A DNA stretch of 64,000 bases from the NCBI GenBank assembly GCA_020073265.1, contig JAIQFN010000002.1, forward strand, positions 62,001 to 126,000, in the 5' to 3' direction. A program made the position numbers and the translations under genes. Source of the stretch: Terriglobia bacterium (GTDB taxonomy: Bacteria > Acidobacteriota > Terriglobia > Bryobacterales > Bryobacteraceae). The notes beneath the pieces were generated by a model, which saw only the letters and a program-made list of their open reading frames with translations, was not told the origin of the DNA and did no database searches. Positions 18,217-27,550 of this stretch are shown piece after piece. The first letter of the stretch is position 1, and each line of letters starts with the position of its first letter.

Positions 18217-18405
18217 CTACTTACGCCATCTGGCTCTGTTAGCTTTCTTGGCAATTTCCACACGGCGCTCCGGGGTCAGCACTCTGGCTCTAGCTGGACC
18301 GCCACTAAGACCGGCCCTTCTTGCCCGCTCGGAACGCTTGCTTTCTCCTTTGTTTTCTTCAGTTATGGACTTGATTATCCTGTGAGCATTCCGGTTGATG
18401 TCCAC
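18217..18405 (-). CDS. Tiny basic protein with GGxARAxxLTPERRxEIAKKAxxARW motif
   Basis: A 62-residue protein, strongly basic. Its C-terminal half (AGLSGGPARARVLTPERRVE then IAKKANRARW) is a recurring motif in small bacterial proteins, possibly nucleic-acid binding. The start GTG at 18405 is preceded by GAAGGAG at 8 nt; an upstream GTG at 18423 would add six residues but lies before this site. It is the first gene of the minus-strand group in the island and could be the regulator, by inference. Confidence 0.55.
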   Translation of the reverse strand: MDINRNAHRIIKSITEENKGESKRSERARRAGLSGGPARARVLTPERRVEIAKKANRARWRK

Positions 18406-18551
18406 GTGGGGACACTCCTTCACTCACGGTAGATGCAGACTATCCGCATTGCGATACAGTATTCCACTAATTTCAACAGGTGGCAAGGCCTTAGTTTACT
18501 ACTAGTCCTAGTTGAACATTTTGCTTGACTAAATGTCAACAGTCAAGTGAA

Positions 18552-19407
18552 ATGGTCAGTATGAATCGCTTGGATCTTCCCACTCGGTGTCAAATACTCG
18601 CCGCTCTTGTCGAGGGAAACTCCATCCGGGCGACAGCACGCAGGACCGGTGCGGCAAAGAACACTATCACTAAGCTCCTTGTTGATCTAGGACGGGCCTG
18701 CTTCGACTACCAAGATAGCGTCTTTCGAGACCTTCCGTGCAAGCGCATCGAGGTAGATGAGTGCTGGGCCTTCGGTTATGCCAAGGCAAAGAATGTGACT
18801 CCCGAAATCTCGACCAAGAATCCATTTGGAGCAGACGTATGGACGTGGGCCGCCATTGATGCCGATACAAAGCTGATTCCTTCGTGGGTCATCGGTCCGC
18901 GCGATGGCGTGACAGCGCGAATCTTCGTTGACGATCTCGCAGGGCGCTTGGCGGATCGAATTCAGCTCACCAGCGATGGATTGAATGTCTATCTGCAAGC
19001 TGTTGAGCGCGCATTTCGGGGTCATGTGGACTATGCCCAGCTCGTGAAGATTTACGGCAACACAGCGGAAGGACAGACGCACTACAGCCCCGCTGAGTGC
19101 ATCGGTTGTGAGAAGCACGCCGTGTCTGGCTATCCCGATCCCGAACATATCAGCACCAGCTACGTCGAACGGGCCAACCTGACCATGCGAATGGGGATGC
19201 ACCGGTTCACGCGATTGACTAAGGCGTTTTCAAGAAAGATCGAGAACCATTCTGCTGCCGTCGCGCTCCACATGATGTACTACAATTTCGTCAGAATCCA
19301 CCAGACCCTACGCACCACTCCTGCGATGGCCGCTGGCGTCACGAATAAGCTTTTGGAAATAGCGGACATCGTCGCTCTGTTGGATCATGGAACTTCAAAC
19401 TGACCCA
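18552..19407 (+). mobile_element. IS1-family element, provisional ends
   Basis: The transposase gene is bracketed by an imperfect inverted repeat, ATGGTCAGTATGAA (18552-18565) and TTCAAACTGACCCA (19394-19407), 11 of 14 positions matching. The left end would overlap the transposase start, as in compact IS elements. No clear target-site duplication was found, so the ends are uncertain. Confidence 0.4.
18561..19403 (+). CDS. IS1-family transposase
   Basis: A 280-residue single-frame transposase of the IS1-like group common in Acidobacteriota and Planctomycetes. It has an N-terminal helix-turn-helix (EGNSIRATARRTGAAKNTIT), then the catalytic domain: VDECWAF (first Asp), VWTWAAIDADTKL, QLTSDGLNVYL (second Asp), a conserved YSPAECIGCEK and STSYVERANLTMRMGMHRF (Glu), ending NFVRIHQTLRTTPAMAAGV. 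It appears full length and intact. The start at MNRLDLP matches where family members usually begin; TTG 18525 and ATG 18552 lie upstream in frame. It sits inside the tRNA-Asp island. Confidence 0.9.
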   Translation: MNRLDLPTRCQILAALVEGNSIRATARRTGAAKNTITKLLVDLGRACFDYQDSVFRDLPCKRIEVDECWAFGYAKAKNVTPEISTKNPFGADVWTWAAIDADTKLIPSWVIGPRDGVTARIFVDDLAGRLADRIQLTSDGLNVYLQAVERAFRGHVDYAQLVKIYGNTAEGQTHYSPAECIGCEKHAVSGYPDPEHISTSYVERANLTMRMGMHRFTRLTKAFSRKIENHSAAVALHMMYYNFVRIHQTLRTTPAMAAGVTNKLLEIADIVALLDHGTSN

Positions 19408-19596
19408 CTACCCAATAGCGGGTTCCGAAAAGCCAGGCGAAGGGCGTTGGCGTCGCAAGTACCGTATCAATGCAAAGAGGCAAGTTCAATGATTGGACCC
19501 GGTTCTATTTCTCCTCGGAATCTCCCCGCATGTTTGCCCATGTTTGCGCGAGAGTCACTGAAAAAACGGAAAGCGTAGAAAACAAAAAGCAAGAAG

Positions 19597-19674
<78 letters not shown>

Positions 19675-19719
19675 GAGGTGAGAATATACGTCGGTAATGT
19701 CATCTTAACATAGCGGCGC

Positions 19720-22700
19720 TCACAGCTCGAACAACGACGCCTGCTTTCGCAAAACTACCGGCGCGGCCCACTCGCGCCATCCGCTCAACAACGGAAAATA
19801 GAGCGCCAGCCGGATCGGGCGCTGGTCCTCGAGGAACAACAATCGCGCGTAACGCTCCAGCTGCTCCTGGTAGCGCGCTCTCTCGTTGTCCAGGAACGCT
19901 TCGGCGTCGCCGCCCTGGTGCTCGCTGGTCTTGTAGTCGATGATCCAGCGCACTCCTTCATCAACGAAGGTCCGATCGATCACCGCCTCGGAGAGCTTGC
20001 CGTCGATTAGACCGGCGATCGAAAATTCGCACTCGGCTTCCGAGTGTTTCTCCAGAATCCAGCGGCCTCGCGGATCCCGCAGCGTGCGGAGCAGTCCGGC
20101 TTCAACGCGCTCGGCGGCCTCGCGAAGCTCGCCCGGCGGCACCCCGAGATTTGCCAGCACGCTCCGGTAGAGAACGCGTTGCGACCGCACGGCGTTTTCA
20201 TCCCACGCTTCCAGACCCTCGCGAGCGATTCGTTGCAGGAACCCATGCAACGCAGTACCTGAGTGCCGGAGGCTTTCGCCGACCCATTCGAACGTAACGC
20301 GTGGCGGCTCCAGCACGTCCACCTCGCGGCGCGACCATGTCACCGCGGGAGGCGGCGCCGGCACCTGCCAGTCCGCTGAAACGCGACGGAGCGCTCTCGA
20401 CTGCACCGCCGGTTCCGCAACGGCGGAACGAGAAACATTCAGGAAGGTCTGCGACACCATCGGCCACAACAATTTCAGGAACGATCCCGAAGCCGGCTCC
20501 GCGATCGATCCGTCCGCTTTGAATTTCACCGAGCCGAGCAGATGCAGATTCTGGCGCGCGCGCGTCGTGGCGACGTACAACAATCGCGCGATTTCGTGGT
20601 CCGCTTTGCAGTGCTCCAGGTGCCGGAGGTAATCGTAGATCGGATCCGGATCGCGGCCGGCTTCGGCAATGGGCGCGAGCAGCAATTTGCCGCCCTGCTC
20701 CAGCCAAAGCAAGAGACTCTGATCCTCGCCTCGCGTGCGCTCGCCGAGTCCGGGCAGGATCACGGTGTCGAATTCGAGTCCCTTGGCCTTGTGAATGGTC
20801 ATGAGCTGCAGCCGGTCGCCGGCCTGCGCGTCGGCATGCGCGAACAGCAGGTTCACTTGCTCGCGAAACCATTCGAAATCGTCCAGGTCCGCTCCGCGCT
20901 CCATCCCTTCCAGCAATTCGAAGTACGCGGCCGCGTCTTTGAGCGCGGTCTCATCGAAGGAGGCCGGACCGCCCAGCCGCAGCCACACGCCTTCCACCCA
21001 ATCGCGCAAAGGCCGCCGGCCGCGTTCGGCGTGAGCGTCCTCCAACTCCGGCAAGATCCTATGCACGCGCGCGGCCCCATCTTCGCTGAGCGGGCAGCCG
21101 GGGTTATGCAACAAGTCCCAGACGGTCGCGTCACGGTCGGCTCCGGCGAGAGCATGCAGGTCTTGCAACGTAAGACCGCACCAGGGCGCGCGGAGAAGAG
21201 CGAGCCAGGAAACACGGTCGGCCGGATGCAGGAGCGCGAAAGTCAGCGCCATCAGATCCTCCACCACGGGCCGCTCGCCGAGCTGATCGATTTCGATGGC
21301 CTGAAACGGAATGCGATTGCGCTTCAGCGCCGACACGATGGCCGCGAGATGCGCGCGCGCGCGCACCAGGATCGCCGTCTTTCCGCCCGTGGCTGTTTTG
21401 AGCAGCTCCAGGACGCGATCCGCTTCATCGCGATCGTTGAGAAAAGCGTGCACTTCGACATGCGCCTGCCCGCCCGCTGTTCCGGAAACACTGGGCGAAT
21501 ATGCCACCGCGCCCAACTCGACGTCATTCTGAGCGGGCAGGATCTGTTTGAAATGGTCGTTCACCCACTCGACGATCGCAGGCTCTGAGCGGAAGTTGAC
21601 GCTCAACGTCAGTGGCTCGAACTGGATCGATCCGATGCCGTGCTCCCGCGCCTGGAGCAGCAGGCTGACGTCCGCTTCCCGGAATCGATAAATGGACTGC
21701 ATGCGATCGCCGACCAGGAACAAAGTGCGCCCGTCACTCGGCTCCCATCCCGCGGTCAGTTTCTCGAGCAGCTCGAATTGCGAGTACGACGTGTCCTGAA
21801 ACTCGTCCACCAGGATGTGCCGGATGCGATAGCCGAGCGCGAGCCCGAGATCAGTGGGAGAATCGCGCGGGCCCAGCGCGTCGGAGGCGCGGATAGACAG
21901 CTCGGCGAAGTCGACGCGGCCGCGCTCGCGGAAGACCATTTGCAATTCTGCGACGGCAAGCTTGAGAACCGACACGGCGCATTGCATGGTGTGCCATTGC
22001 GCATCGGTGATTCGCGGAGGTGGGAGCTTTCGAATGCTGTGGAGCGCTTCGCGTATCGCGCTGTGCGGGCGCAGCCGCGCCAGCAGTTCCGGCAGGAGGC
22101 GAAGGTTTTTGTCAACGCGCTGCCGCCAGTCTCCCCTCTTCGTCAGAAGCAGGTCCGCTACCGCGCTCCACTGCTGCAAGTCCGCGGCCGGATCGATGCC
22201 CATCAGGAGCGAAATGTCGCGACATAGATCCGGGCCGATTGCGTCGCGTAGCGCTCCCAGGCGTAGTTCGATCAGCTCCCGGAGCGAACCCTCCAGGTCC
22301 TCGCGCACCGATCGATCTCCGGTGTGCCGCAGCCATTGATCGCGCCTGGCCAGCATCCGGATGATCAGGCGCTCGGCGGCGTAAAAGTCGTTGTCCAAGT
22401 GGAGCAGGATTTGCGACAGCGGCTCGTCATCCCGCTCGACGTGCCGCAGCGTGTTGCGGGCGGCCTCGCGATACAGGTCGTCCGCTTTCTCCGAGATGTC
22501 CGGCATGGCGCCGAAGCGTGCCAGCCAGGGCATCCGCCGCGTAATGGAAGCGCACAAGGCGTCGATGGTCTCGATGCGCATCTGCGCGGGATTTTCGAGA
22601 AGATTCCAGCCCTGGCGCCGCTGGTGCTCCACCACGCCGCGGGCGATCTGGAATGTCACGCGCTGGTGCTCGGCCTCGGGGGCAACGCTTGACTCCGCCG

Positions 22701-22914
22701 CGCGCAGAGCTTCGATGACGCGCGAGCGCATCTCGGCCGCCGCTTTGCGGGTGAAGGTGATCGCAACGACGGCGTCCGGCGCCTCCACCGTTTCGAGCAG
22801 CTTCATGTAGCGCTGGATCAACAACTCGGTCTTTCCCGAGCCGGCCGGCGCCTGGACGATGAACGACGTCGAAGTATCCAGAGCACGCGCGCGCGCCGCG
22901 CTATCCTCGGTCAT
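19720..22914 (-). CDS. UvrD/RecB-like helicase-nuclease (AddA-like)
   Basis: A 1064-residue superfamily-1 helicase with a C-terminal PD-(D/E)xK nuclease. Motif I is APAGSGKT (22-29), motif Ia ITFTRKAAAEM, motif II ILVDEFQDTSYSQFELL, motif III LFLVGDRMQSIYRFREAD and motif V/VI LMTIHKAKGLEFD. Near the end EAVIDRTFVDEGVRWIIDYK is the nuclease core. It pairs with the upstream gene as an AddAB-type complex that resects double-strand breaks for recombination and degrades foreign linear DNA. The start at 22914 overlaps the end of the upstream gene by 14 nt, showing translational coupling. Cytoplasmic. Confidence 0.88.
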   Translation of the reverse strand: MTEDSAARARALDTSTSFIVQAPAGSGKTELLIQRYMKLLETVEAPDAVVAITFTRKAAAEMRSRVIEALRAAESSVAPEAEHQRVTFQIARGVVEHQRRQGWNLLENPAQMRIETIDALCASITRRMPWLARFGAMPDISEKADDLYREAARNTLRHVERDDEPLSQILLHLDNDFYAAERLIIRMLARRDQWLRHTGDRSVREDLEGSLRELIELRLGALRDAIGPDLCRDISLLMGIDPAADLQQWSAVADLLLTKRGDWRQRVDKNLRLLPELLARLRPHSAIREALHSIRKLPPPRITDAQWHTMQCAVSVLKLAVAELQMVFRERGRVDFAELSIRASDALGPRDSPTDLGLALGYRIRHILVDEFQDTSYSQFELLEKLTAGWEPSDGRTLFLVGDRMQSIYRFREADVSLLLQAREHGIGSIQFEPLTLSVNFRSEPAIVEWVNDHFKQILPAQNDVELGAVAYSPSVSGTAGGQAHVEVHAFLNDRDEADRVLELLKTATGGKTAILVRARAHLAAIVSALKRNRIPFQAIEIDQLGERPVVEDLMALTFALLHPADRVSWLALLRAPWCGLTLQDLHALAGADRDATVWDLLHNPGCPLSEDGAARVHRILPELEDAHAERGRRPLRDWVEGVWLRLGGPASFDETALKDAAAYFELLEGMERGADLDDFEWFREQVNLLFAHADAQAGDRLQLMTIHKAKGLEFDTVILPGLGERTRGEDQSLLLWLEQGGKLLLAPIAEAGRDPDPIYDYLRHLEHCKADHEIARLLYVATTRARQNLHLLGSVKFKADGSIAEPASGSFLKLLWPMVSQTFLNVSRSAVAEPAVQSRALRRVSADWQVPAPPPAVTWSRREVDVLEPPRVTFEWVGESLRHSGTALHGFLQRIAREGLEAWDENAVRSQRVLYRSVLANLGVPPGELREAAERVEAGLLRTLRDPRGRWILEKHSEAECEFSIAGLIDGKLSEAVIDRTFVDEGVRWIIDYKTSEHQGGDAEAFLDNERARYQEQLERYARLLFLEDQRPIRLALYFPLLSGWREWAAPVVLRKQASLFEL

Positions 22915-25465
22915 TTTGAAACTCCCGAATGCGGCAGAGTCCCCACAGGCCGCAGTGCTCGCACGCGTCCGGCTTGGGGTCGACTGCGGCGTGGCCGTCG
23001 CGGAAATTGCGAGCCAACTGCTCCAGCACACCGCGCCACTCTGTGACCTGGTCCTGGAACGCGACTGCGTGATCGATCTGCATCGCCTTCATCGCCGGAA
23101 GCGACACACCATTTTCGGTCAGGCCGCGAAAACCCAATTCGCCGGTGCGGATCACCGCGAACGCTGCTCCTGCAACCGGGCGAACGCTGGTTGCGCAGTA
23201 GAGCGGAAGCTGCGGCTCGTCCGGGCGATCGGTGTCCCACATGCCGGCATTGATCTGTCCGGTCTTGTAGTCCAGAATGATGTCACGGCCGTGTGCGAGC
23301 TCATCGATGCGGTCCGCGCGGATGTTCACCTCGATGCCGCCAATGCTCACCACGCGCTCTTCCTCGGACTTGAGCACTGTAAACGGGGCGCGCGTTTTCT
23401 CGATTTCGAGCCACTGCCCAAGCAGCTTCTCCTGGCGCCGCTGTTCGAGTCCTCGTCCGATGCTGCCGGAAAGACGATTCACGGCTTGCGACACCGCGCG
23501 CGAAATCAGCTCCCGCAATTCCTCAGAGCTGAGCTCGATCAGGCGCGCCTGGGATCCCAGCTCGTTCCAGATGGTTTGGAGCGCTTTGTGGACGGCGTTG
23601 CCGCGATCCTTATAGCTGAGCCCGAGCGTGGTTTCTTCGAGCGGCTTGGCGCCCAGGCGATGCCTGGCGAAGGCTCGGAAGGGGCAGGCCGCCATGTCTT
23701 TGAACAGCGCTGCGCCGCCTGGCTGCATGGTCTCCACCACAACCGGAGGCGCGGCATCGTCGATGAGCTCTTCGAAGCTCGCAGCAGAGCGCATCCGCGC
23801 AATCCAGGAATCGGCGGAGTCCCGAGGTGCGGATTGCCAATCGCCCGGCACCAGCGGGCTGGGCGCAAGAGCATGATCGCCGTCCGAGGCCGGATAGCTC
23901 AGCACAACTTGCGGCGACGCGGCCAGGAGACGGTTCAACAGGTTCCTCGCGAACTCCAGCTCCCCGTCGGCGGAAGAATGCGGCAGCTTGTATTCGCGCT
24001 GGAGCACGATGGGGATGAATGGATTCGGGTTCGCGGGTAAGGGCAGGACTTCATCGTGCAAGCCCATGATCCAGAGATGATCGAAACTCAGGCCGGACGC
24101 TTCTAGCATGCCCATGATCTGGATGGGCGCGCCTTCGTTCTCGACTTGAAATAGAGTCGCCGCGGCGATGGCGCGCAGGCTAGACAGGGCCTCATCGTAG
24201 TTCATGGACGGCTCGGCGAGATCGAGCGTCGCTAAGTTGGAAAGCGCGCCGCGCCAGGCTTCGACAACTTGATATTCGCGGCTCGACAGCGGCCGCTCGC
24301 CGGGCCAGCCCAGCGCTTCGAGCAGTTCCGAAAAACTTCCGCTCCATTCGCTCGCCCGCTGCTCGCGCGGAAGCCGTTCGAGCGTCTTCTCGAACCGGCG
24401 CAGCAGGCGCTGAAGAATCGGGCAATGCGTTGCCTCGTCGCGCAGGGATGAGACGCTGACATCCCAGACGCCGCGATGCCGCAACCGCGCATCCAAAGCA
24501 CCGCGTCGCGTCCACTCCGCTTCGGCGCCCTCCAGGAACGGCGAACGCAGCAACACGCCGGCGGCCGGCAACGCGGCGCCGTTGAGTCGGAATTCGAGAG
24601 CCAGCAGAGCGGCATGTACGAGCGGATAGCTATCGAGCGCCGGACCCAACGACACGTGAAACGACCGTTCACGATCGGCGAGCATTCCCGCAGGATCCAG
24701 AACCTCACGAAAGATACGCTCGACTTTCCCGCGCAGACGTTCAAGGCCGGGGACGACGATCCCGATTTGAGTTTCCCCGTTCTCCTCGAGCAAGCCCCGC
24801 GACCAAACCGCCGCGGCCTGGATTTCTTCGGTCGAGTCTTCGAACCTGTAGAGCGTGGTGACCGGCTCAAAGCGCGGCGCTTCGATCACGCCAGGATCCC
24901 CGAGTGCATGGAACAGCGCCACCTGCTGCGGCGTCGGCGCATCAAAACCTGGGGACAGACGGAACGTTTCCGGGTTTTGAACGCGGCGGGCTACGAAATC
25001 GCTCAACCGGGCGTGGTCCAGCCAGCGCTCGGCCTGGCATCGCTTTTCGAATTCGCGCGCCCAGCCCGCGAACGCGGCCCAATCTTCCGAGGCTTCGAAG
25101 CGGCCGTCGACCGGCAAACGATAAGCCTGGATGAGGCCCCAGGCTTCCATGGCGTTGCGCGCGGTTTCCGGAATGCGAAGCAGCGTGGAGCCGGCCGGTG
25201 ACGCGCGGATCACTTGTTCCCAGATCATTTGTTCCTGCCATTGCGTGAGCAACGCGAGGCCGTCGCTCGCTCCCTGCCACATCCTGTCGCGCCATTCGCG
25301 TTCGAGGAAAGCATCCAGAGGAAGTATGTCGGGCCGGCGCCAGAGCCTCCGCCCCGGGTCTCTTTGATAGGCGTGAAACTCGCGCGCGAACGCCCGCGCC
25401 AGCCTGCGATTCACGGTGATCAGAGTGGCCCCGGCTTCGAGCGGGCGGAAAGTCTCCTCGCGCAT
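22901..25465 (-). CDS. PD-(D/E)xK nuclease-family repair protein (AddB-like)
   Basis: An 854-residue AddB/TIGR03623-like subunit. The N-terminal part is a helicase-like fold without Walker A, as in AddB inactive helicase domains. The C-terminal nuclease has GGIEVNIRADRIDEL and DIILDYKTG (Asp, Glu and Lys region). Four cysteines, Cys594 (AACPFRAF) and Cys835, Cys838, Cys844 (CEHCGLWGLC), match the iron-sulphur staple of AddB/Cas4 nucleases. It is the first gene of the pair and overlaps the helicase gene by 14 nt. Its ATG shares bases with the putative cmk start on the other strand. Confidence 0.82.
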   Translation of the reverse strand: MREETFRPLEAGATLITVNRRLARAFAREFHAYQRDPGRRLWRRPDILPLDAFLEREWRDRMWQGASDGLALLTQWQEQMIWEQVIRASPAGSTLLRIPETARNAMEAWGLIQAYRLPVDGRFEASEDWAAFAGWAREFEKRCQAERWLDHARLSDFVARRVQNPETFRLSPGFDAPTPQQVALFHALGDPGVIEAPRFEPVTTLYRFEDSTEEIQAAAVWSRGLLEENGETQIGIVVPGLERLRGKVERIFREVLDPAGMLADRERSFHVSLGPALDSYPLVHAALLALEFRLNGAALPAAGVLLRSPFLEGAEAEWTRRGALDARLRHRGVWDVSVSSLRDEATHCPILQRLLRRFEKTLERLPREQRASEWSGSFSELLEALGWPGERPLSSREYQVVEAWRGALSNLATLDLAEPSMNYDEALSSLRAIAAATLFQVENEGAPIQIMGMLEASGLSFDHLWIMGLHDEVLPLPANPNPFIPIVLQREYKLPHSSADGELEFARNLLNRLLAASPQVVLSYPASDGDHALAPSPLVPGDWQSAPRDSADSWIARMRSAASFEELIDDAAPPVVVETMQPGGAALFKDMAACPFRAFARHRLGAKPLEETTLGLSYKDRGNAVHKALQTIWNELGSQARLIELSSEELRELISRAVSQAVNRLSGSIGRGLEQRRQEKLLGQWLEIEKTRAPFTVLKSEEERVVSIGGIEVNIRADRIDELAHGRDIILDYKTGQINAGMWDTDRPDEPQLPLYCATSVRPVAGAAFAVIRTGELGFRGLTENGVSLPAMKAMQIDHAVAFQDQVTEWRGVLEQLARNFRDGHAAVDPKPDACEHCGLWGLCRIREFQNDRG

Positions 25466-26159
25466 GTGCTTTCATGATAATTTGACCAAGCGAATCACAG
25501 TTGCCATCGACGGTCCGGCCGGAGCCGGCAAAAGCACGCTCGCGCGCCGCATCGCGGCCAAGATGGGGTACCTGTATGTCGACACCGGGGCCATGTACCG
25601 CGCGGTGGCGTTGTGGGCGCTGCGCACGGGAGTGTCGCTCACGGACATGCACCGGTTGGAACAGCTCGCCAACGAGGCGCGGATCGAGTTCGCGCCCGGC
25701 GACAGCGGCGGGGTGCTGCTGAACGGCGAAGACGTGAGCGAAGCGATTCGCGCGCCGGAGGTCAGCCAGGCTGCCTCGGAAGTGTCGCGGATTCCGGCGG
25801 TGCGCCGCGCACTGGTTTCCAAGCAGCGCGAGATCGGCGAGCGGGCCTCGGTGGTGATGGAAGGCCGCGACATCGGGTCGGTGGTGTTTCCCGACGCCAC
25901 GGTCAAGATCTTTCTGGATGCGCAGCCGGAAGTGCGGGCCGATCGGCGAGCGACGGAGGCGGCGCTGCCGAGAGAGGTGGTGGCCGAGCAGATTCGCGAG
26001 CGCGACCGGCGCGACCAGACGCGCGCGCACTCGCCGCTGGTGCAGGCTCCGGATGCGGTGTATGTGGACACCACGGGGCTGTCGATCGAACAAGTGGAGG
26101 CGGCGCTGTTGAAGATCATTCGGGACCGGACTTCGAATGGGAAGGAGCGGACCGAGTGA
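25464..26159 (+). CDS. cmk: Cytidylate kinase
   Basis: A 231-residue P-loop kinase that phosphorylates CMP/dCMP. GPAGAGKST follows the first strand TVAIDG, then YVDTGAMYRAVALWAL, and the later DIGSVVFPDATVKIFLDA and RATEAALPREVVAEQIRERDRRD (LID region). The start is unsure: ATG 25464 overlaps the divergent start of the nuclease gene, while TTG 25482 would begin at LTKRITVAIDG. Neither has a good ribosome binding site. Its stop overlaps the GTG start of lysC by 4 nt (GTGA), so the two genes are coupled. Confidence 0.92.
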   Translation: MCFHDNLTKRITVAIDGPAGAGKSTLARRIAAKMGYLYVDTGAMYRAVALWALRTGVSLTDMHRLEQLANEARIEFAPGDSGGVLLNGEDVSEAIRAPEVSQAASEVSRIPAVRRALVSKQREIGERASVVMEGRDIGSVVFPDATVKIFLDAQPEVRADRRATEAALPREVVAEQIRERDRRDQTRAHSPLVQAPDAVYVDTTGLSIEQVEAALLKIIRDRTSNGKERTE

Positions 26160-27544
26160 GCGGCCTGCTGGTGATGAAGTTTGGCGGGACCTCCATGGGG
26201 TCGGCGGAGCGCATTCGTGTCGCCGCGGACATCTGCACGGAGCAGAAGAGCGGGCGGCCGGTGCTGGCCGTCGTTTCGGCCATGTCGGGCGTCACGGATC
26301 TGCTGCTCAATACGCTGCGGCACGCCGAGGGCGGCGATGAGGCGGGCATCGGATCGAATATCGAGCAGCTCCTGAAGCGGCATCTGGATGCCTGCGCGGA
26401 ACTCGCGCTGGGGGAGGGCGTCAGCGAAGGAGTGCGCGACCTGGTGGCCGATTTCCGCCGGCTGGCGCACGGGATGTTGATGCTGGGCGAGCGGCCGCCG
26501 CGCTCGGTGGACGAAGCGGTAGCGATCGGCGAGCGGTTGACGGCGCTGCTGCTGTCCGAGTTTATGGAGTCTCGAGGCATTCGCGCGCGCGCGATCAACG
26601 GCTCGGACGTGATCGTCACCGATGCGGTGTTCGGCAACGCAACGCCGCTCATGGACGCGACGCGCAAGAAGGCGCAGCAGGTGGTGAAGCCGCTGCTCGA
26701 CGGCGGCATCGTTCCGGTGGTCACAGGATTCAACGGAGCGACCGCGGACGGCCGGCCGACCACGTTGGGGCGCGGCGGATCGGATTTCTCGGCGTCCATT
26801 CTGGCGGCGGCGCTGGACGCTTCCGAGCTGTGGATCTGGACGGATGTGGACGGCATCATGAGCGCAGATCCGCGCTCGGTGCCGGACGCGCGCGTGCTGG
26901 ACTCGTTGACCTATAGCGAAGCGGCGGAGCTGGCCTACAACGGCGCGAAGGTCCTGCATCCCAGGACGCTGGCGCCGCTGATCGACCGGCAGATTCCGGT
27001 GTGGAGCAAGAACAGCTTTCATCGGGAGCATCCGGGGACGCGGATTGTTTCGAAAGTGGACGCGCCGCCCGGACCGCGCGCGGTGACGTCGATGGCGAAC
27101 GTCGCGCTGGTTTCTCTGGAGCCGGCCAACGCAGCGGTGAGCGGCACGCGTCTGATGGCGCGCGCGCTGGAAGCCCTGGCCGATGCGAACGCGGAAGTGC
27201 TGGCGCTGACCAGTTCGAGTTATCGCCAGACGTTTTGTTTCCTGGTGCGGAAGGAGGAGCTGGCGGAAGCCATGAAGTCGCTCGAAGCCGACCTGGCGCT
27301 CGAACTCACGCACGGGTATTTGAAGCCCATCGAGGTGGACGAAAACGTCGGCCTGCTGGCGGTGGTGGGCGAAGGGATGCGCGGGACGCCGGGGCTGGCG
27401 GGCAGGATTTTCAGCGCGATTTCGAAGGAGGACGTGAACATCATCGCGATCGCGCAAGGGTCGAGCGAGTTGACCATCAGCGTGGTGGTGCGGAGGGACG
27501 GGTTGGAGCGGGCGATTCGGGCGGTGCATGGGGAGTGCAGGTAA
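26156..27544 (+). CDS. lysC: Aspartate kinase
   Basis: A 462-residue aspartokinase that phosphorylates aspartate, the first step to Lys, Thr, Met and diaminopimelate. It has MKFGGTSMGS at the start, VSAMSGVTD, GFNGATADGRPTTLGRGGSDFSA (substrate and ATP loop), WTDVDGIMSADPR and two ACT-type regulatory segments in the C-terminus (VALVSLEPANAAVSGTRL and NVGLLAVVGEGMRGTPGLAG). Unlike ThrA there is no homoserine dehydrogenase domain. The GTG start is supported by GGAAGGAG about 8 nt upstream and a 4-nt overlap with cmk. Feedback inhibition through the ACT domains is likely but the effector is not predictable. Confidence 0.94.
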   Translation: MSGLLVMKFGGTSMGSAERIRVAADICTEQKSGRPVLAVVSAMSGVTDLLLNTLRHAEGGDEAGIGSNIEQLLKRHLDACAELALGEGVSEGVRDLVADFRRLAHGMLMLGERPPRSVDEAVAIGERLTALLLSEFMESRGIRARAINGSDVIVTDAVFGNATPLMDATRKKAQQVVKPLLDGGIVPVVTGFNGATADGRPTTLGRGGSDFSASILAAALDASELWIWTDVDGIMSADPRSVPDARVLDSLTYSEAAELAYNGAKVLHPRTLAPLIDRQIPVWSKNSFHREHPGTRIVSKVDAPPGPRAVTSMANVALVSLEPANAAVSGTRLMARALEALADANAEVLALTSSSYRQTFCFLVRKEELAEAMKSLEADLALELTHGYLKPIEVDENVGLLAVVGEGMRGTPGLAGRIFSAISKEDVNIIAIAQGSSELTISVVVRRDGLERAIRAVHGECR

Positions 27545-27550
27545 GCGCGA

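Noticed and set aside
19404-19596. Integrase remnant next to tRNA-Asp
   Set aside because: The translated fragments show no tyrosine-recombinase motif (R...HxxR...Y), so I cannot support one.
25472-27529. A 685-codon open frame antisense to cmk and lysC
   Set aside because: Arg/His/Pro-rich translation typical of a shadow frame; the plus strand encodes two complete known enzymes.
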